DNA of 64,000 nucleotides. Source: an uncultured Collinsella sp. (GTDB lineage Bacteria > Actinomycetota > Coriobacteriia > Coriobacteriales > Coriobacteriaceae). Position 1 is the first letter of the stretch. Each line of letters starts with the position of its first letter. Shown here piece after piece: positions 1-8,205 of the stretch. The notes below the pieces were generated by a model, which was not told the DNA's origin, made no database searches, and saw nothing but the letters and a program-made list of their open reading frames with translations. A program made the translations under genes and the position numbers. The DNA lies in the NCBI GenBank assembly GCA_900540945.1, contig UQHQ01000002.1, positions 1-64,000 on the forward strand, read 5' to 3'.

Positions 1-56
1 TCGTGGCCACCATGGTCGTGGGCATCATCGGCGCGTTCTTCGGCGTGCTGGCGTAA
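1..56 (+). CDS. 3' end of an unidentified membrane protein (partial)
   Basis: The first bases hold an open frame that ends at TAA (54-56). Its last residues are VATMVVGIIGAFFGVLA, a hydrophobic Gly/Ala/Val-rich stretch like a final transmembrane helix. Everything upstream is outside the window, so no family can be named. A strong terminator hairpin follows at 91-130. Confidence 0.5.
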   Translation, partial: VATMVVGIIGAFFGVLA

Positions 57-90
57 GGGCCCGGCTGCATAGATTTTCGTTGCAACCTGG

Positions 91-130
91 AAAGGGGATG
101 GAGCAGGCCTATGCTCTCCATCCCCTTTTT
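91..130 (+). terminator. Rho-independent terminator
   Basis: The stem AAAGGGGATGGAG pairs with CTCCATCCCCTTT and runs into a T tract. It separates the upstream partial gene from the MFS transporter gene. Confidence 0.85.
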
Positions 131-147
131 GTATAGAAGGAGTTCGT

Positions 148-1362
148 ATGTTCGCGAAGGGTCGCGAAGCAATGCGCCTGACGCCGGCAGAGGTCAGGCT
201 GATTCTTATTGAGTCCCTGCAGTGGTGCGCCAACAACGCGGTCTACTTTTTGGGGCTTATCGGTGCGGCCACGTATGATCTGGCCGGCACGGCCTTTTTG
301 GTTGCCGCCATTACGCTCGCGCGCAATCTTATGACGTCGGTGGGCAATATGGTGTCGGGCTCGGTCATCGATCGCTTTGGACCGCGCCGGACGTCGTTTG
401 TGACGTGCGTGATTACGGCAGTGCTATCGCTTGGCGTGGGGTTAGCGCCGTTGTCTGTCCCCGGGCTTGTGTTTGCCGCGTGCGTCTTGGGACTTGCGGG
501 CGGCTTTATCAACACCTGCACGCATGCGTTTCCGGGATACCTGGAGTCGACCACCGAGGGTCGTACCCGCGTGAACGGCCTCATGGTGTTCTACAGCAAT
601 ATCGCCTATACCGCTGGCCCGCTGCTCGGTGGTGCCATCGTGAGCTGTTTTGCCACGCAATCGGTCTATCTGCTCATGGCGGGCATGATGGGTGTGGCGG
701 CCGTGCTCTCCTTGGGCTGTCACGAGTGTGTTGCTCCCGCAAAAGGGGAGAAGCTGAAGGGCGGTATTCTGGGCGGTATGGCCGAGGGTGCGCGACTCAC
801 GTTTCGCGACCACGATCTGCGCCTCATCTTTATCTCGGGCTTTTTGGGTTTCTTTGCGTTTGGCGCGTTCGATTCGCTGGAGTCGTTGTTCTACCGCGAT
901 GTGCTCAACGTGGATATCGTCTGGCTGGGCTGGCTGTCCTCGGTCGTGGGCCTCACTTCCTCGGTGGGCGCGTTCATCCTGACCAAGCTTTCTGCTCGCC
1001 ATGTCAACCTGCGATTGCTGCTCGGCGCGCTCATGGCCGTGGGCATTGGGTCCATGGTGTACGTGGGCACCGATATGCTGGGGGTCGCGATTATCGGTCA
1101 GGCGATTAACGGTCTGGCCTGGGGGTTCCTGGAGCCGCTGCAGATGATCTTGATTCAGGAGCGCGCCGACATCAAATACCTGGGGCGCATTACCGGCTTT
1201 GTGCGTTTTGGCCTGATGAGCGCCGGCGTGGTGCCGCTGCTGGCGGCTCCGTTTTTGGCGGAGGCTTTGGGCGTCCAGACGGTACTGTTTGGAGCATCGA
1301 CCATTATTGCGCTGGTAGGAACGCTGTTCTTTGTCACACAAGGGAGACGCCGGGGGCGTTAG
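148..1362 (+). CDS. MFS family transporter
   Basis: A 404-residue, strongly hydrophobic protein with about twelve predicted membrane helices, as expected for a major facilitator permease. The loop between helices 2 and 3 holds GSVIDRFGPRR, which matches the MFS signature G-x3-D-R-x-G-R-R. A basic, soluble central loop near residues 190-215 separates the two six-helix halves. The ATG at 148 sits behind AAGGAG at good spacing. The substrate cannot be read from sequence. It lies directly upstream of the FrlB/FrlC-like pair, so it could import their substrate, but about 170 bp with its own putative promoter lies between them and no terminator was seen after this gene. Drug or sugar export is equally possible. 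Confidence 0.85.
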   Translation: MFAKGREAMRLTPAEVRLILIESLQWCANNAVYFLGLIGAATYDLAGTAFLVAAITLARNLMTSVGNMVSGSVIDRFGPRRTSFVTCVITAVLSLGVGLAPLSVPGLVFAACVLGLAGGFINTCTHAFPGYLESTTEGRTRVNGLMVFYSNIAYTAGPLLGGAIVSCFATQSVYLLMAGMMGVAAVLSLGCHECVAPAKGEKLKGGILGGMAEGARLTFRDHDLRLIFISGFLGFFAFGAFDSLESLFYRDVLNVDIVWLGWLSSVVGLTSSVGAFILTKLSARHVNLRLLLGALMAVGIGSMVYVGTDMLGVAIIGQAINGLAWGFLEPLQMILIQERADIKYLGRITGFVRFGLMSAGVVPLLAAPFLAEALGVQTVLFGASTIIALVGTLFFVTQGRRRGR

Positions 1363-1380
1363 CTATACATCAAATTCTAA

Positions 1381-1475
1381 TTTAATACCACTCACCAGAG
1401 AATTTCGACCGTTCACCGAGGATTGGAACAGATTGAAAAGTGGTATTAAAAACACGTTGGGTGTATGTCTATAAT
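1381..1475 (+). promoter_or_regulatory. Putative promoter and operator of the deglycase/epimerase pair
   Basis: TTTAATACCACT (1381-1392) and AGTGGTATTAAA (1439-1450) are perfect 12-bp inverted copies about 46 bp apart. A TATAAT -10 candidate lies at 1470-1475, about 60 bp before the start codon. A further TTGGTATC half-site-like stretch follows at about 1475-1482. Paired arms flanking the promoter suggest repression by a dimeric regulator, possibly by looping. No regulator gene lies next to it, so the protein involved is unknown. Confidence 0.5.
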
Positions 1476-1532
1476 TGGTATCGAAAAGAAACGCGATGTA
1501 TAGATTCGCGTGCAGGACAGAAAGGAAAAGCC

Positions 1533-2594
1533 ATGAAGGAAACCGAGAAGATCGAGATCATGCACTTTAGCCAGGAGGGCTATCTCGAGGACGGCAAGAA
1601 CGTCTATGAGACCGGCAAGAAGATGATCGAGCTCGCCGACAAGGTCGCCGACGAGGGCTACGACGCCGTGTTCCTGATGGGCGTCGGCGGCACCTGGGAC
1701 GAGCTCATGCAGCTCGAGTACCTCATGAACAAGTTCGGCGACCGCGACCTCGAGGTCTACCTGATCCACGCCGCCGAGTGGAACGCCATGGGCCACAAGC
1801 GCATGACCGAGAAGTCCGTCGTGCTCACCGCCTCCGAGTCCGGCACCACCCCCGAGGTCCTCGAGGCCGTCAAGAAGATGAAGGAAAAGGGCATTCGCGT
1901 CTACGCCATGACCAAGCCCGAGGGCCCCATCGGCCAGGCTGTCGGCGCCGAGAACTGCGTCAAGATGGCTTCCGATCACGGTAACGGCGGCTGCGAGATG
2001 GGCTACTACCTCGCCGACTGCTTCGGCCTGCGCCTGCTCAACCGCCGCGGCTGCTTCCCCAAGTTCGACAAGTTTATTGAGCAGACCAAGGATGTTTGGA
2101 CCCACCTGGTCGACATCCGCAAGAGCTTCGAGCCGCGCGCCGAGGAGCTCGCCAAGAAGTACGCCCTGGCCCCCTACACCATGTTCATCGGCTCCGGCGC
2201 CCTGTGGGGCGAGACGATCCTGTTCTCGATGTGCATCCTCGAGGAGATGCAGTGGAAGCGCACCCGCTACATCACCTCGGCCGACTTCTTCCACGGCACC
2301 CTCGAGCTCGTGGAGCCCGGCGTCCCGGTCTTCCTGTTCATGGGCGAGGACGAGAACCGCAAGCTCGACGAGCGCGTCCGCGCCTTCCTCAACCGCGGCG
2401 TGACCGGCGACACCGACATCAACATCATCGACACCGCCGAGTTCGCGATCCCCGGCCTTGACGATGAGTTCCGCGTCATCGTGTCTCCGTGGATCCTCTC
2501 CTCGCTGATCACCGATCGCCTTGCCGCTTACTACGAGACGGTCACCAAGCACAACCTTAACTATCGCCGCTACTATCACCAGTTCGACTACTAA
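1533..2594 (+). CDS. frlB: SIS-domain sugar-phosphate deglycase, FrlB-like (fructoselysine-6-phosphate deglycase family)
   Basis: A 353-residue protein with two tandem sugar isomerase (SIS) domains. The first holds LMGVGGTWDE (near residues 45-55) and the Ser/Thr-rich phosphosugar loop SESGTTPEVLEA (near 100). The second holds FIGSGALWGET and the family-typical ITSADFFHGTLELVEPG. In FrlB-type enzymes this fold splits phosphorylated Amadori products such as fructoselysine-6-phosphate into glucose-6-phosphate and the free amine. I chose ATG 1533 because AGAAAGGAAAAG precedes it; the frame stays open upstream to 1440. The next gene resembles fructoselysine epimerase FrlC, which strengthens the call. 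No fructosamine kinase (FrlD) or dedicated uptake system is visible, so a different phosphorylated ketosamine or aldosamine substrate is possible. Confidence 0.7.
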   Translation: MKETEKIEIMHFSQEGYLEDGKNVYETGKKMIELADKVADEGYDAVFLMGVGGTWDELMQLEYLMNKFGDRDLEVYLIHAAEWNAMGHKRMTEKSVVLTASESGTTPEVLEAVKKMKEKGIRVYAMTKPEGPIGQAVGAENCVKMASDHGNGGCEMGYYLADCFGLRLLNRRGCFPKFDKFIEQTKDVWTHLVDIRKSFEPRAEELAKKYALAPYTMFIGSGALWGETILFSMCILEEMQWKRTRYITSADFFHGTLELVEPGVPVFLFMGEDENRKLDERVRAFLNRGVTGDTDINIIDTAEFAIPGLDDEFRVIVSPWILSSLITDRLAAYYETVTKHNLNYRRYYHQFDY

Positions 2595-2618
2595 GAGCAA
2601 ATAACGTTTATGTAATTG

Positions 2619-2652
2619 GGCCCCGCTCCTATATGGAACGGGGCCTCGTTTA
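2619..2652 (+). terminator. Hairpin between the frlB-like and frlC-like genes
   Basis: GGCCCCG (2619-2625) pairs with CGGGGCC (2639-2645), followed by a short T-containing stretch. It may attenuate transcription between the two genes rather than stop it, since the next gene starts only 22 bp later. Confidence 0.6.
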
Positions 2653-2667
2653 GGTTGGAGAGTAATT

Positions 2668-3504
2668 ATGAGCTACCCCCTGCTTGCCGTCATGAATATC
2701 AGCCATCGTTATTTTGACCTTGAAGAATTCTTTTCTTCGGCAGCGGCCTCGGGCTACACGTGTTGCGAGCTTTGGACCGGGGCGATGCATCTGTATGTCG
2801 ATTGCCATGGATACGATTCGCTCGAGCGGGTACGGGAGCTGTCGCAGCGGTATGGGGTTCGGATTGTGGGGCTTTGTCCCGAACAGAACAACCCCAAGCC
2901 GTGGAATATCGCGGCGCGCGGGAATGAGGCGCGTGCCCGCACGCTCGCGTACTTTAAGAACGTTGTAGATATCGCGGCGGAACTTGGAGCCGAGCAGGTC
3001 ATGGTCTCGAGCGGCTGGGCATTTTTGAACGAGCCGATCGAGGACGCGTGGGGTCGCAGCGCCTCGATGCTGCGTGCGATTGCCGAGCATGCGGGAGAGC
3101 GCGGCGTGCGACTGGTGCTCGAGGCCCTACAGCCGGTTGAGTCGATGATCGTGAACTCGGCGGCCGACACGAAGCGCATGATCGAGGCAGTTGATCATCC
3201 GGCACTTAAGGCGTGTCTGGATTTGGGCGCTATGGCGGTGGCAGGGGATACCATCGACGATTATTTCGATCTGCTTGGCGATGATGTCGCCCACGTGCAT
3301 TTTGTCGATGTTGCGGCAGACGGCACGACGCATCTTGCTTGGGGTGACGGCGACCGCGATATGCGCGCCGACCTGGATAGGCTGGTGGCGCGCGGCTATC
3401 GCGGAGTTGTTTCGGCCGAGACCTATGATTGGCGCTATTTCGCCAATCCCGCGGCAGCCGACGCTCAGGTTATGGCGGAGTACCGACGCGCAATTGGCGC
3501 CTAA
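2668..3504 (+). CDS. frlC: Xylose-isomerase-like TIM-barrel epimerase, FrlC-like
   Basis: A 278-residue protein of the sugar phosphate isomerase/epimerase (AP endonuclease 2-like) family. FrlC, which interconverts psicoselysine and fructoselysine, has nearly the same length (about 276). Visible metal-site segments include a Glu in LVLEALQP (near residue 152), CLDLGAM (near 186), HVHFVDV (near 212) and SAETYDW (near 250), the pattern expected of a barrel with Glu, Asp, His and Glu ligands. GGAG precedes the ATG. It follows the FrlB-like gene on the same strand with a hairpin between. The pairing suggests Amadori-product salvage, but other ketose epimerases share this fold and the exact substrate is inferred from context. 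Confidence 0.65.
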   Translation: MSYPLLAVMNISHRYFDLEEFFSSAAASGYTCCELWTGAMHLYVDCHGYDSLERVRELSQRYGVRIVGLCPEQNNPKPWNIAARGNEARARTLAYFKNVVDIAAELGAEQVMVSSGWAFLNEPIEDAWGRSASMLRAIAEHAGERGVRLVLEALQPVESMIVNSAADTKRMIEAVDHPALKACLDLGAMAVAGDTIDDYFDLLGDDVAHVHFVDVAADGTTHLAWGDGDRDMRADLDRLVARGYRGVVSAETYDWRYFANPAAADAQVMAEYRRAIGA

Positions 3505-3548
3505 GTGGGACAGGGCGCCGAGTTGGCGTTTGACGCTTTTTGAGAAAC

Positions 3549-3592
3549 GGGATGTGCTTTCCGCTTGAGGCTTCTGGCGGAAAGCACATCCC
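3549..3592 (+). terminator. Perfect 16-bp-stem hairpin after the frlC-like gene
   Basis: GGGATGTGCTTTCCGC pairs perfectly with GCGGAAAGCACATCCC around a 12-base loop. There is no T tract, so it is a strong structure rather than a classical terminator. Confidence 0.6.
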
Positions 3593-3610
3593 AGAACAGG
3601 CGCTCAGAAT

Positions 3611-3660
3611 GGGACACACTTTCCGCTGAGGACTTCAACCGGAAACCGCATCCCAGTTTT
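3611..3660 (+). terminator. Second, imperfect copy of the CTTTCC hairpin with T tract
   Basis: GGGACACACTTTCCG pairs with CGGAAACCGCATCCC with a few mismatches and is followed by AGTTTTTGG. It resembles the 3549-3592 hairpin and probably terminates transcription upstream of the his operon. Confidence 0.6.
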
Positions 3661-3830
3661 TGGCTGGCGGGCGGGACGCGCTTTCCCCTATGTTTCCAAA
3701 TGAATACGCTGTGAGCCGAGGAGGACGATTCTCCCCGCAAGCACTCTAGTATGCTAAAGTACCCAGAAAACCGGCGGAGCTATGCCGGTCTTCTGTTCTA
3801 TATGAAACGCAGCATGAGGAGGCTCACCAG

Positions 3831-5546
3831 ATGACGGCCACACCGTGGGGATTCCGGGACATATTGCCCGAGGAGGCTCAGGCGCGCGAGGAGATTGCGT
3901 GCACGGTGAAGGGCTGCTTCAGGGAGCATCATTACCTTCCGGTCGAGACGCCGCTGCTCGAGGACAAGGGTTCGCTCGAGGAGGGCGGCCGCATTGCGGA
4001 CACGCCGTTCAAGCTCTTTGACGATGATGGCCGTCTGCTGGTGGTCCGTCCCGACAACACGCTGCCGATCGTTCGCCTGGTTTCGACTCGCATGCGCGCG
4101 GCCGATCTGCCGCTGCGCCTGCGCTATGAGGCGCCGGTGGTTCGCGAGTGTCAGCGCAATGCCGGCGGCTCGCGTCAGTTTACGCAACTGGGTTTTGAGC
4201 TCATCGGCGCGGGCGACACCGCGGGCGATGTCGAGATTGTCTCACTGGTCGCCGAGGCCGTGCGCAAGCTGGCACTTCCCGGTGCGCGCATTATCGCGGG
4301 CAGCGTGCGTCCGTTTAAGGAACTGCTCGCGGCCTGTGAGGATCGCGAACTGGCTGCCGAGGCATTGCGTTGTGTGCACGCCAACGACTTCGTGGGCCTC
4401 GATGCCCGCGTGGCGAAAAGCGTCGAGTCCGAGGCCGTTAAGGTCGCCATTAGCGAGCTGCCGCGCCTGCACGGTGGTGCCGAGGTGCTCGACCGCGTCG
4501 ACGCGCTGCTGGGGGCTGCCGGTATCGCCGCGCCGCTGACGCGCGAACTGCGTGCCCTGGTCGATGGTCTGGCTCCCGGGGATGCCCAGGTGCTGTCGTT
4601 CGACTTCTCCATCATGAACTCTTTCGATTACTACACGGGCCTGGTCTTTAAGGCCTATGCCGGCGGCTTGCCCGATCCGGTCGGCTCGGGTGGACGCTAC
4701 GACTCCATCTTTACCGGTGCATTTGGCGACGGCATCGAGGTACCGGCGGCGGGCTTCGCCTTTTCGCTCGAGCGCCTGGAGGCCGCGCGTACCTCGGCCG
4801 AGGACGCCGCTTCCGATGGTGATCACGCCGCGGGCCGTGGCGCCGAGGGTCCGCTGCGCATCGCCGTGCCCAAGGGCTCGCTTAAGGCTGATACGCTCGA
4901 CGTGCTCGAGGCCGCGGGCCTGGACGTCTCTGAGCTGCGCGACCCCGGCCGTCACCTGATTGTGCGCGGCCGCGACACACGTGCCGGCGAGGGCATGGTC
5001 GGCGATATCGAGTTTGTCATCGTGCGCCCCAGCGACGCGCCCGCCTTTGTGGGCTGCGGCGGCGCCGACTGCGGCATCTGCGGCTGGGACTCGCTTATCG
5101 AGGCAGACCTCAACCTACTGCAGCTGGTCGATCTGGGCTACGGCCTGTGCACTTTCATTGAGGCGGAGCCCGCATGGCGCGCCGGTCAGGCCGAGCGCAA
5201 CTACGTCCGTCGCGGGTCGCTTCGCGTGGCCACCAAATACCCGCGCATCGCGAGCGCCTGGTATGCCGAGCGCGGCGTGAATGCCGACATCGTTTCGCTG
5301 CACGGCAATATTGAGCTGGGCCCCATCGTCGGCATGACCGACCGCATCGTGGACATTACCGCCACGGGTGCCACGTTGCGCGACAACGACCTGGTCATCA
5401 CCGGCCGCATTATGGACTGCACGGCCCGCTTCTTCGTCAACCCAGGTGCCGCGCGCTTGGATCCGCGCGTTCGCAACTTGGCCGATCGCTTGGCAGCTGC
5501 TGTTAAGGACAAGCATTTTGAGCCCGTCGCGGGCTCGGCACAATAG
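3831..5546 (+). CDS. hisZG: Fused ATP phosphoribosyltransferase: HisZ regulatory domain plus HisG catalytic domain
   Basis: A 571-residue protein that would carry out the first step of histidine synthesis (ATP + PRPP to phosphoribosyl-ATP). Residues 1 to about 320 match HisZ, the histidyl-tRNA-synthetase-like subunit: GFRDILPEEA, LLVVRPDNTLPI, RLRYEAPVVRECQ, QFTQLGFELIG and SGGRYDSI. An Ala/Glu/Asp-rich linker (about 320-342) leads into a short-form HisG beginning LRIAVPKGSL, with NYVRRGSLRVATKYP and a PRPP-type loop DITATGATLRDNDL. HisZ and short HisG are normally separate proteins that assemble as an octamer; here one frame links them with no stop. GAGGAGG precedes the ATG. It opens the his operon. 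The HisG segment GCGGADCGICGWD is richer in cysteine than usual. Confidence 0.88.
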   Translation: MTATPWGFRDILPEEAQAREEIACTVKGCFREHHYLPVETPLLEDKGSLEEGGRIADTPFKLFDDDGRLLVVRPDNTLPIVRLVSTRMRAADLPLRLRYEAPVVRECQRNAGGSRQFTQLGFELIGAGDTAGDVEIVSLVAEAVRKLALPGARIIAGSVRPFKELLAACEDRELAAEALRCVHANDFVGLDARVAKSVESEAVKVAISELPRLHGGAEVLDRVDALLGAAGIAAPLTRELRALVDGLAPGDAQVLSFDFSIMNSFDYYTGLVFKAYAGGLPDPVGSGGRYDSIFTGAFGDGIEVPAAGFAFSLERLEAARTSAEDAASDGDHAAGRGAEGPLRIAVPKGSLKADTLDVLEAAGLDVSELRDPGRHLIVRGRDTRAGEGMVGDIEFVIVRPSDAPAFVGCGGADCGICGWDSLIEADLNLLQLVDLGYGLCTFIEAEPAWRAGQAERNYVRRGSLRVATKYPRIASAWYAERGVNADIVSLHGNIELGPIVGMTDRIVDITATGATLRDNDLVITGRIMDCTARFFVNPGAARLDPRVRNLADRLAAAVKDKHFEPVAGSAQ

Positions 5547-5651
5547 CGCGAGCACGCACGGGCACCCCCATATCCGGGCTGCGGACCGATTGGCGCCGCT
5601 GCCCGGCACCTCGTTTTTCAAACGCAACCTCGACCGATAGGGGATACCGAT

Positions 5652-7088
5652 ATGAAGACCATCAAGCTTGCTCCCGGTGAGCGTCTCGTTGCCAACCAGC
5701 TCAGCCGCAAGGGCGTGCTGCCGCAAAACATCGTCGACGCTGCCCGCGATATCGTGGCCAACGTGCGCGCCAACGGCGATGCCGCGGTGCGCGATTACTG
5801 TCAGCGTTTTGACGGTGTTGAGCTGCAGAGTTTTCGCCTACCGCAGGAGCAGATCGATGCCGCGCTCGAAGGCCTCGATCCGGCCTTTGTCGCCGCGCTC
5901 GAGAAGGCCGCACGCCAGATTCGCGAGTTCCACCAGCGCGAGGTCGAGCAGAGTTGGTTTACCACGCGTCCGGACGGCACGATGCTCGGCGTTAAGGTGA
6001 CCCCGCTTGCCGCTGCCGGCATCTACGTGCCGGGCGGCCGCGCGCAGTATCCCTCAACTGTGCTCATGAACGCCATCCCCGCCAAGGTTGCCGGCGTTAA
6101 GCGCGTGGTCATGGTGACCCCGCCGCAAAAGAATGGCCTGATTAGCCCCTATACGCTCGCCGCGGCAAAGCTCGGCGGCGTGGACGAGATCTACATGGTG
6201 GGCGGCGCTCAGGCCGTGGCCGCGCTGGCATACGGTACTGAGACCATTCCGCGCGTCGACAAAATCACCGGTCCGGGCAACGCTTTTGTCGCCGCCGCCA
6301 AGCAGATTGTCTCGGGCGACGTGGGTATCGACATGGTCGCCGGCCCCTCCGAGGTCTGCGTGCTGGCCGATGCCACGGCCAAGCCTATGGTGGTCGCGGC
6401 CGACCTGATGGCCCAGGCCGAGCACGATCCGCTGGCAGCCTGCTATCTGGTGACTTGCGACGAGCAGTTTGCGCGCGAGGTCGAGGCCGGCATTGACATC
6501 CTGGTGGCGCAGTCGCCGCGTGCCGAGATCACGCGCGCCTCGCTCGATAACGAGGGCACTATCGTGGTGGCCGCCGACATGGCCGCCGCCGTCGAGGCCG
6601 TGAACACCGTTGCGCCCGAGCACCTGGAGCTGCACTGCAAGGATGCGATGGGGCTGCTCGGCGGCATTCGCAACGCCGGCGCCATTTTTGTGGGCGCCTG
6701 GAGCTCCGAGCCGCTCGGCGATTACGTTGCCGGTCCCAACCACACGCTGCCGACCGGCGGCACGGCCATGTTCTCCAACCCGCTTTCGGTGGAGGAGTTC
6801 GTCAAGCGCTCAAGTGTCATTTGCTATACGCCCGAGGGCCTGCTCTCGGACGCTCCCGCTACGCAGCGTTTGGCCGAGGCCGAGGGCCTGTGGGCACACG
6901 CGCTTTCTGCCGCACTGCGTCGCCGTGTGCTGGAGCAGGGCGAGGATGCCGTGAGCGCCGAGTCGCTCGCCGCGGCCGACCTGACCAAGGTCGCCTGGCC
7001 GGGCGACGCCGTGGCGACGGTTGCCGAGGGCGTGGACCTGGCGGCTGCAAGCGCGAATGGTGCTGACGCGGTCGTCGAGGAGGCCTAA
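5652..7088 (+). CDS. hisD: Histidinol dehydrogenase
   Basis: A 478-residue enzyme that oxidises L-histidinol to L-histidine in two NAD-dependent steps, the last of the pathway. Diagnostic segments are YVPGGRAQYPST, KITGPGNAFVAAAK, DMVAGPSE, the zinc-binding DLMAQAEHDP and LGDYVAGPNHTLPTGG, and the C-terminal histidine in GLWAHALS. An Ala/Val/Glu-rich tail of about 50 residues follows the point where the family normally ends. About 105 bp separates it from hisZG with no terminator seen. The next gene, hisC, starts two bases after its stop, consistent with translational coupling. Confidence 0.95.
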   Translation: MKTIKLAPGERLVANQLSRKGVLPQNIVDAARDIVANVRANGDAAVRDYCQRFDGVELQSFRLPQEQIDAALEGLDPAFVAALEKAARQIREFHQREVEQSWFTTRPDGTMLGVKVTPLAAAGIYVPGGRAQYPSTVLMNAIPAKVAGVKRVVMVTPPQKNGLISPYTLAAAKLGGVDEIYMVGGAQAVAALAYGTETIPRVDKITGPGNAFVAAAKQIVSGDVGIDMVAGPSEVCVLADATAKPMVVAADLMAQAEHDPLAACYLVTCDEQFAREVEAGIDILVAQSPRAEITRASLDNEGTIVVAADMAAAVEAVNTVAPEHLELHCKDAMGLLGGIRNAGAIFVGAWSSEPLGDYVAGPNHTLPTGGTAMFSNPLSVEEFVKRSSVICYTPEGLLSDAPATQRLAEAEGLWAHALSAALRRRVLEQGEDAVSAESLAAADLTKVAWPGDAVATVAEGVDLAAASANGADAVVEEA

Positions 7089-7089
7089 T

Positions 7090-8205
7090 ATGGCCGAGCT
7101 GACGCCCCGCATGAAGGAGCTCGTCCAGTCCTACTTGGCCGGCATTGAGCCCTACGATCCCAACTTTATGCCCACGCGCATCAACCTTTCGGCCAACGAG
7201 AACACCTATCCCGTGCCGGCCGGCGTGCGCGAGGCGGTCGACGCCGCCCTGGCTGCCACGCCGCTCAACCGCTATCCCGATCCCATGTCTAACGACCTGC
7301 GCGACGAGCTTGCTGCCTGGCATGGCGTGACGCGCGAGAACATCTGCGTGGGCAACGGCGGCGACGAGCTGCTCTATAACTACCTGTTGGCGTTTGGCGG
7401 CGCGGGACGGACCCTGCTCAACTGCCCGCCGTGCTTTAGCGAGTACGCGTTCTTTGCGTCGCTCTGCCAGACCGAGGTACGCGACGTGTGGCGCGACCCG
7501 GCGACCTTTGAGCTCGACCAGGCAGCCGTGCTTGCGGCGGCGCCCGAGTGCAACCTGGCAATCGTGACCTCGCCCAATAACCCCACGGGTGATGTGGCGC
7601 CGCTCGACTTTGTCGCGGCGCTGTGCGATGCGTGCCCCGGCATGGTAATGGTCGACGAGGCCTACGTTGAGTTTGCCGACGATTCGTTTGGCGCGGCCAC
7701 CACGGCGCAGGGGCTTATCGCCGAGCATCCCAACCTGGTGATTCTGCATACGTTGTCCAAAGCGTTTGGTGCTGCCGGTACGCATCTGGGTTACGTGATC
7801 GCGGCGCCCGAGGTCATCGACGTGTTCGCGGCGATTCGCCAGATCTATTCGGTCAACGTGCTGAGCCAGGCGGCAGCGCTTGCCTGCGTGCGTGCCCGTG
7901 ATGCCTACACGCCCGTGGTGACGCAGGTCGCATCCGAGCGCGGGCGCGAACTGTGCGCCCTGCGTGCGATGGCTGCCGAGGGCCTGCCCGTGGAGGCATG
8001 GTCGAGCGCGGCGAACTTTGTGCTCGTGCGCACGCCGCATGCTACGCGCGTGCGCGAGCGTTTGCGCGACGAGTACTCGATTTTGGTGCGCGACTTTAGC
8101 TACGCGCCGGGGCTTGTGGACTGTCTGCGCGTTACCGTGGGCACGCCGCAGGAAAACGACGAGGTGCTGGCCGCATTTGCCGCGCTGGTGAAGGAGGAGA
8201 TGTAG
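7090..8205 (+). CDS. hisC: Histidinol-phosphate aminotransferase
   Basis: A 371-residue fold-type I PLP enzyme that converts imidazole-acetol phosphate and glutamate to histidinol phosphate. Visible marks are NLSANENTYP near the N-terminus, IVTSPNNPTGD, VDEAYVEFAD, and the PLP lysine in HTLSKAFGAAG, with the phosphate-binding region following. The start at 7090 has GAGGAGG seven bases before it, overlapping the end of hisD; the frame extends upstream to 7021, inside hisD, which is unlikely to be translated. Its stop abuts the hisB ATG. Confidence 0.95.
   Translation: MAELTPRMKELVQSYLAGIEPYDPNFMPTRINLSANENTYPVPAGVREAVDAALAATPLNRYPDPMSNDLRDELAAWHGVTRENICVGNGGDELLYNYLLAFGGAGRTLLNCPPCFSEYAFFASLCQTEVRDVWRDPATFELDQAAVLAAAPECNLAIVTSPNNPTGDVAPLDFVAALCDACPGMVMVDEAYVEFADDSFGAATTAQGLIAEHPNLVILHTLSKAFGAAGTHLGYVIAAPEVIDVFAAIRQIYSVNVLSQAAALACVRARDAYTPVVTQVASERGRELCALRAMAAEGLPVEAWSSAANFVLVRTPHATRVRERLRDEYSILVRDFSYAPGLVDCLRVTVGTPQENDEVLAAFAALVKEEM

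Larger units (their letters stand above)
3505..3830. other. Intergenic region before the his operon, with tandem hairpins
   Basis: The 326 bp hold two related hairpins (3549-3592 and 3611-3660), plus a third single arm starting GGGACGCGCTTTCC near 3673. Each begins GGGA and contains CTTTCC. A -10-like TATGCT lies at 3750-3755 and a small stem, ACCGGC/GCCGGT, at 3770-3789. No T-box, leader peptide with histidine codons or known riboswitch was found. Confidence 0.5.

Noticed and set aside
3803..3834. Ten-codon frame (MKRSMRRLTR) overlapping the hisZG start, as a possible leader peptide
   Set aside because: No histidine codons, no ribosome binding site and no paired attenuator stems around it.
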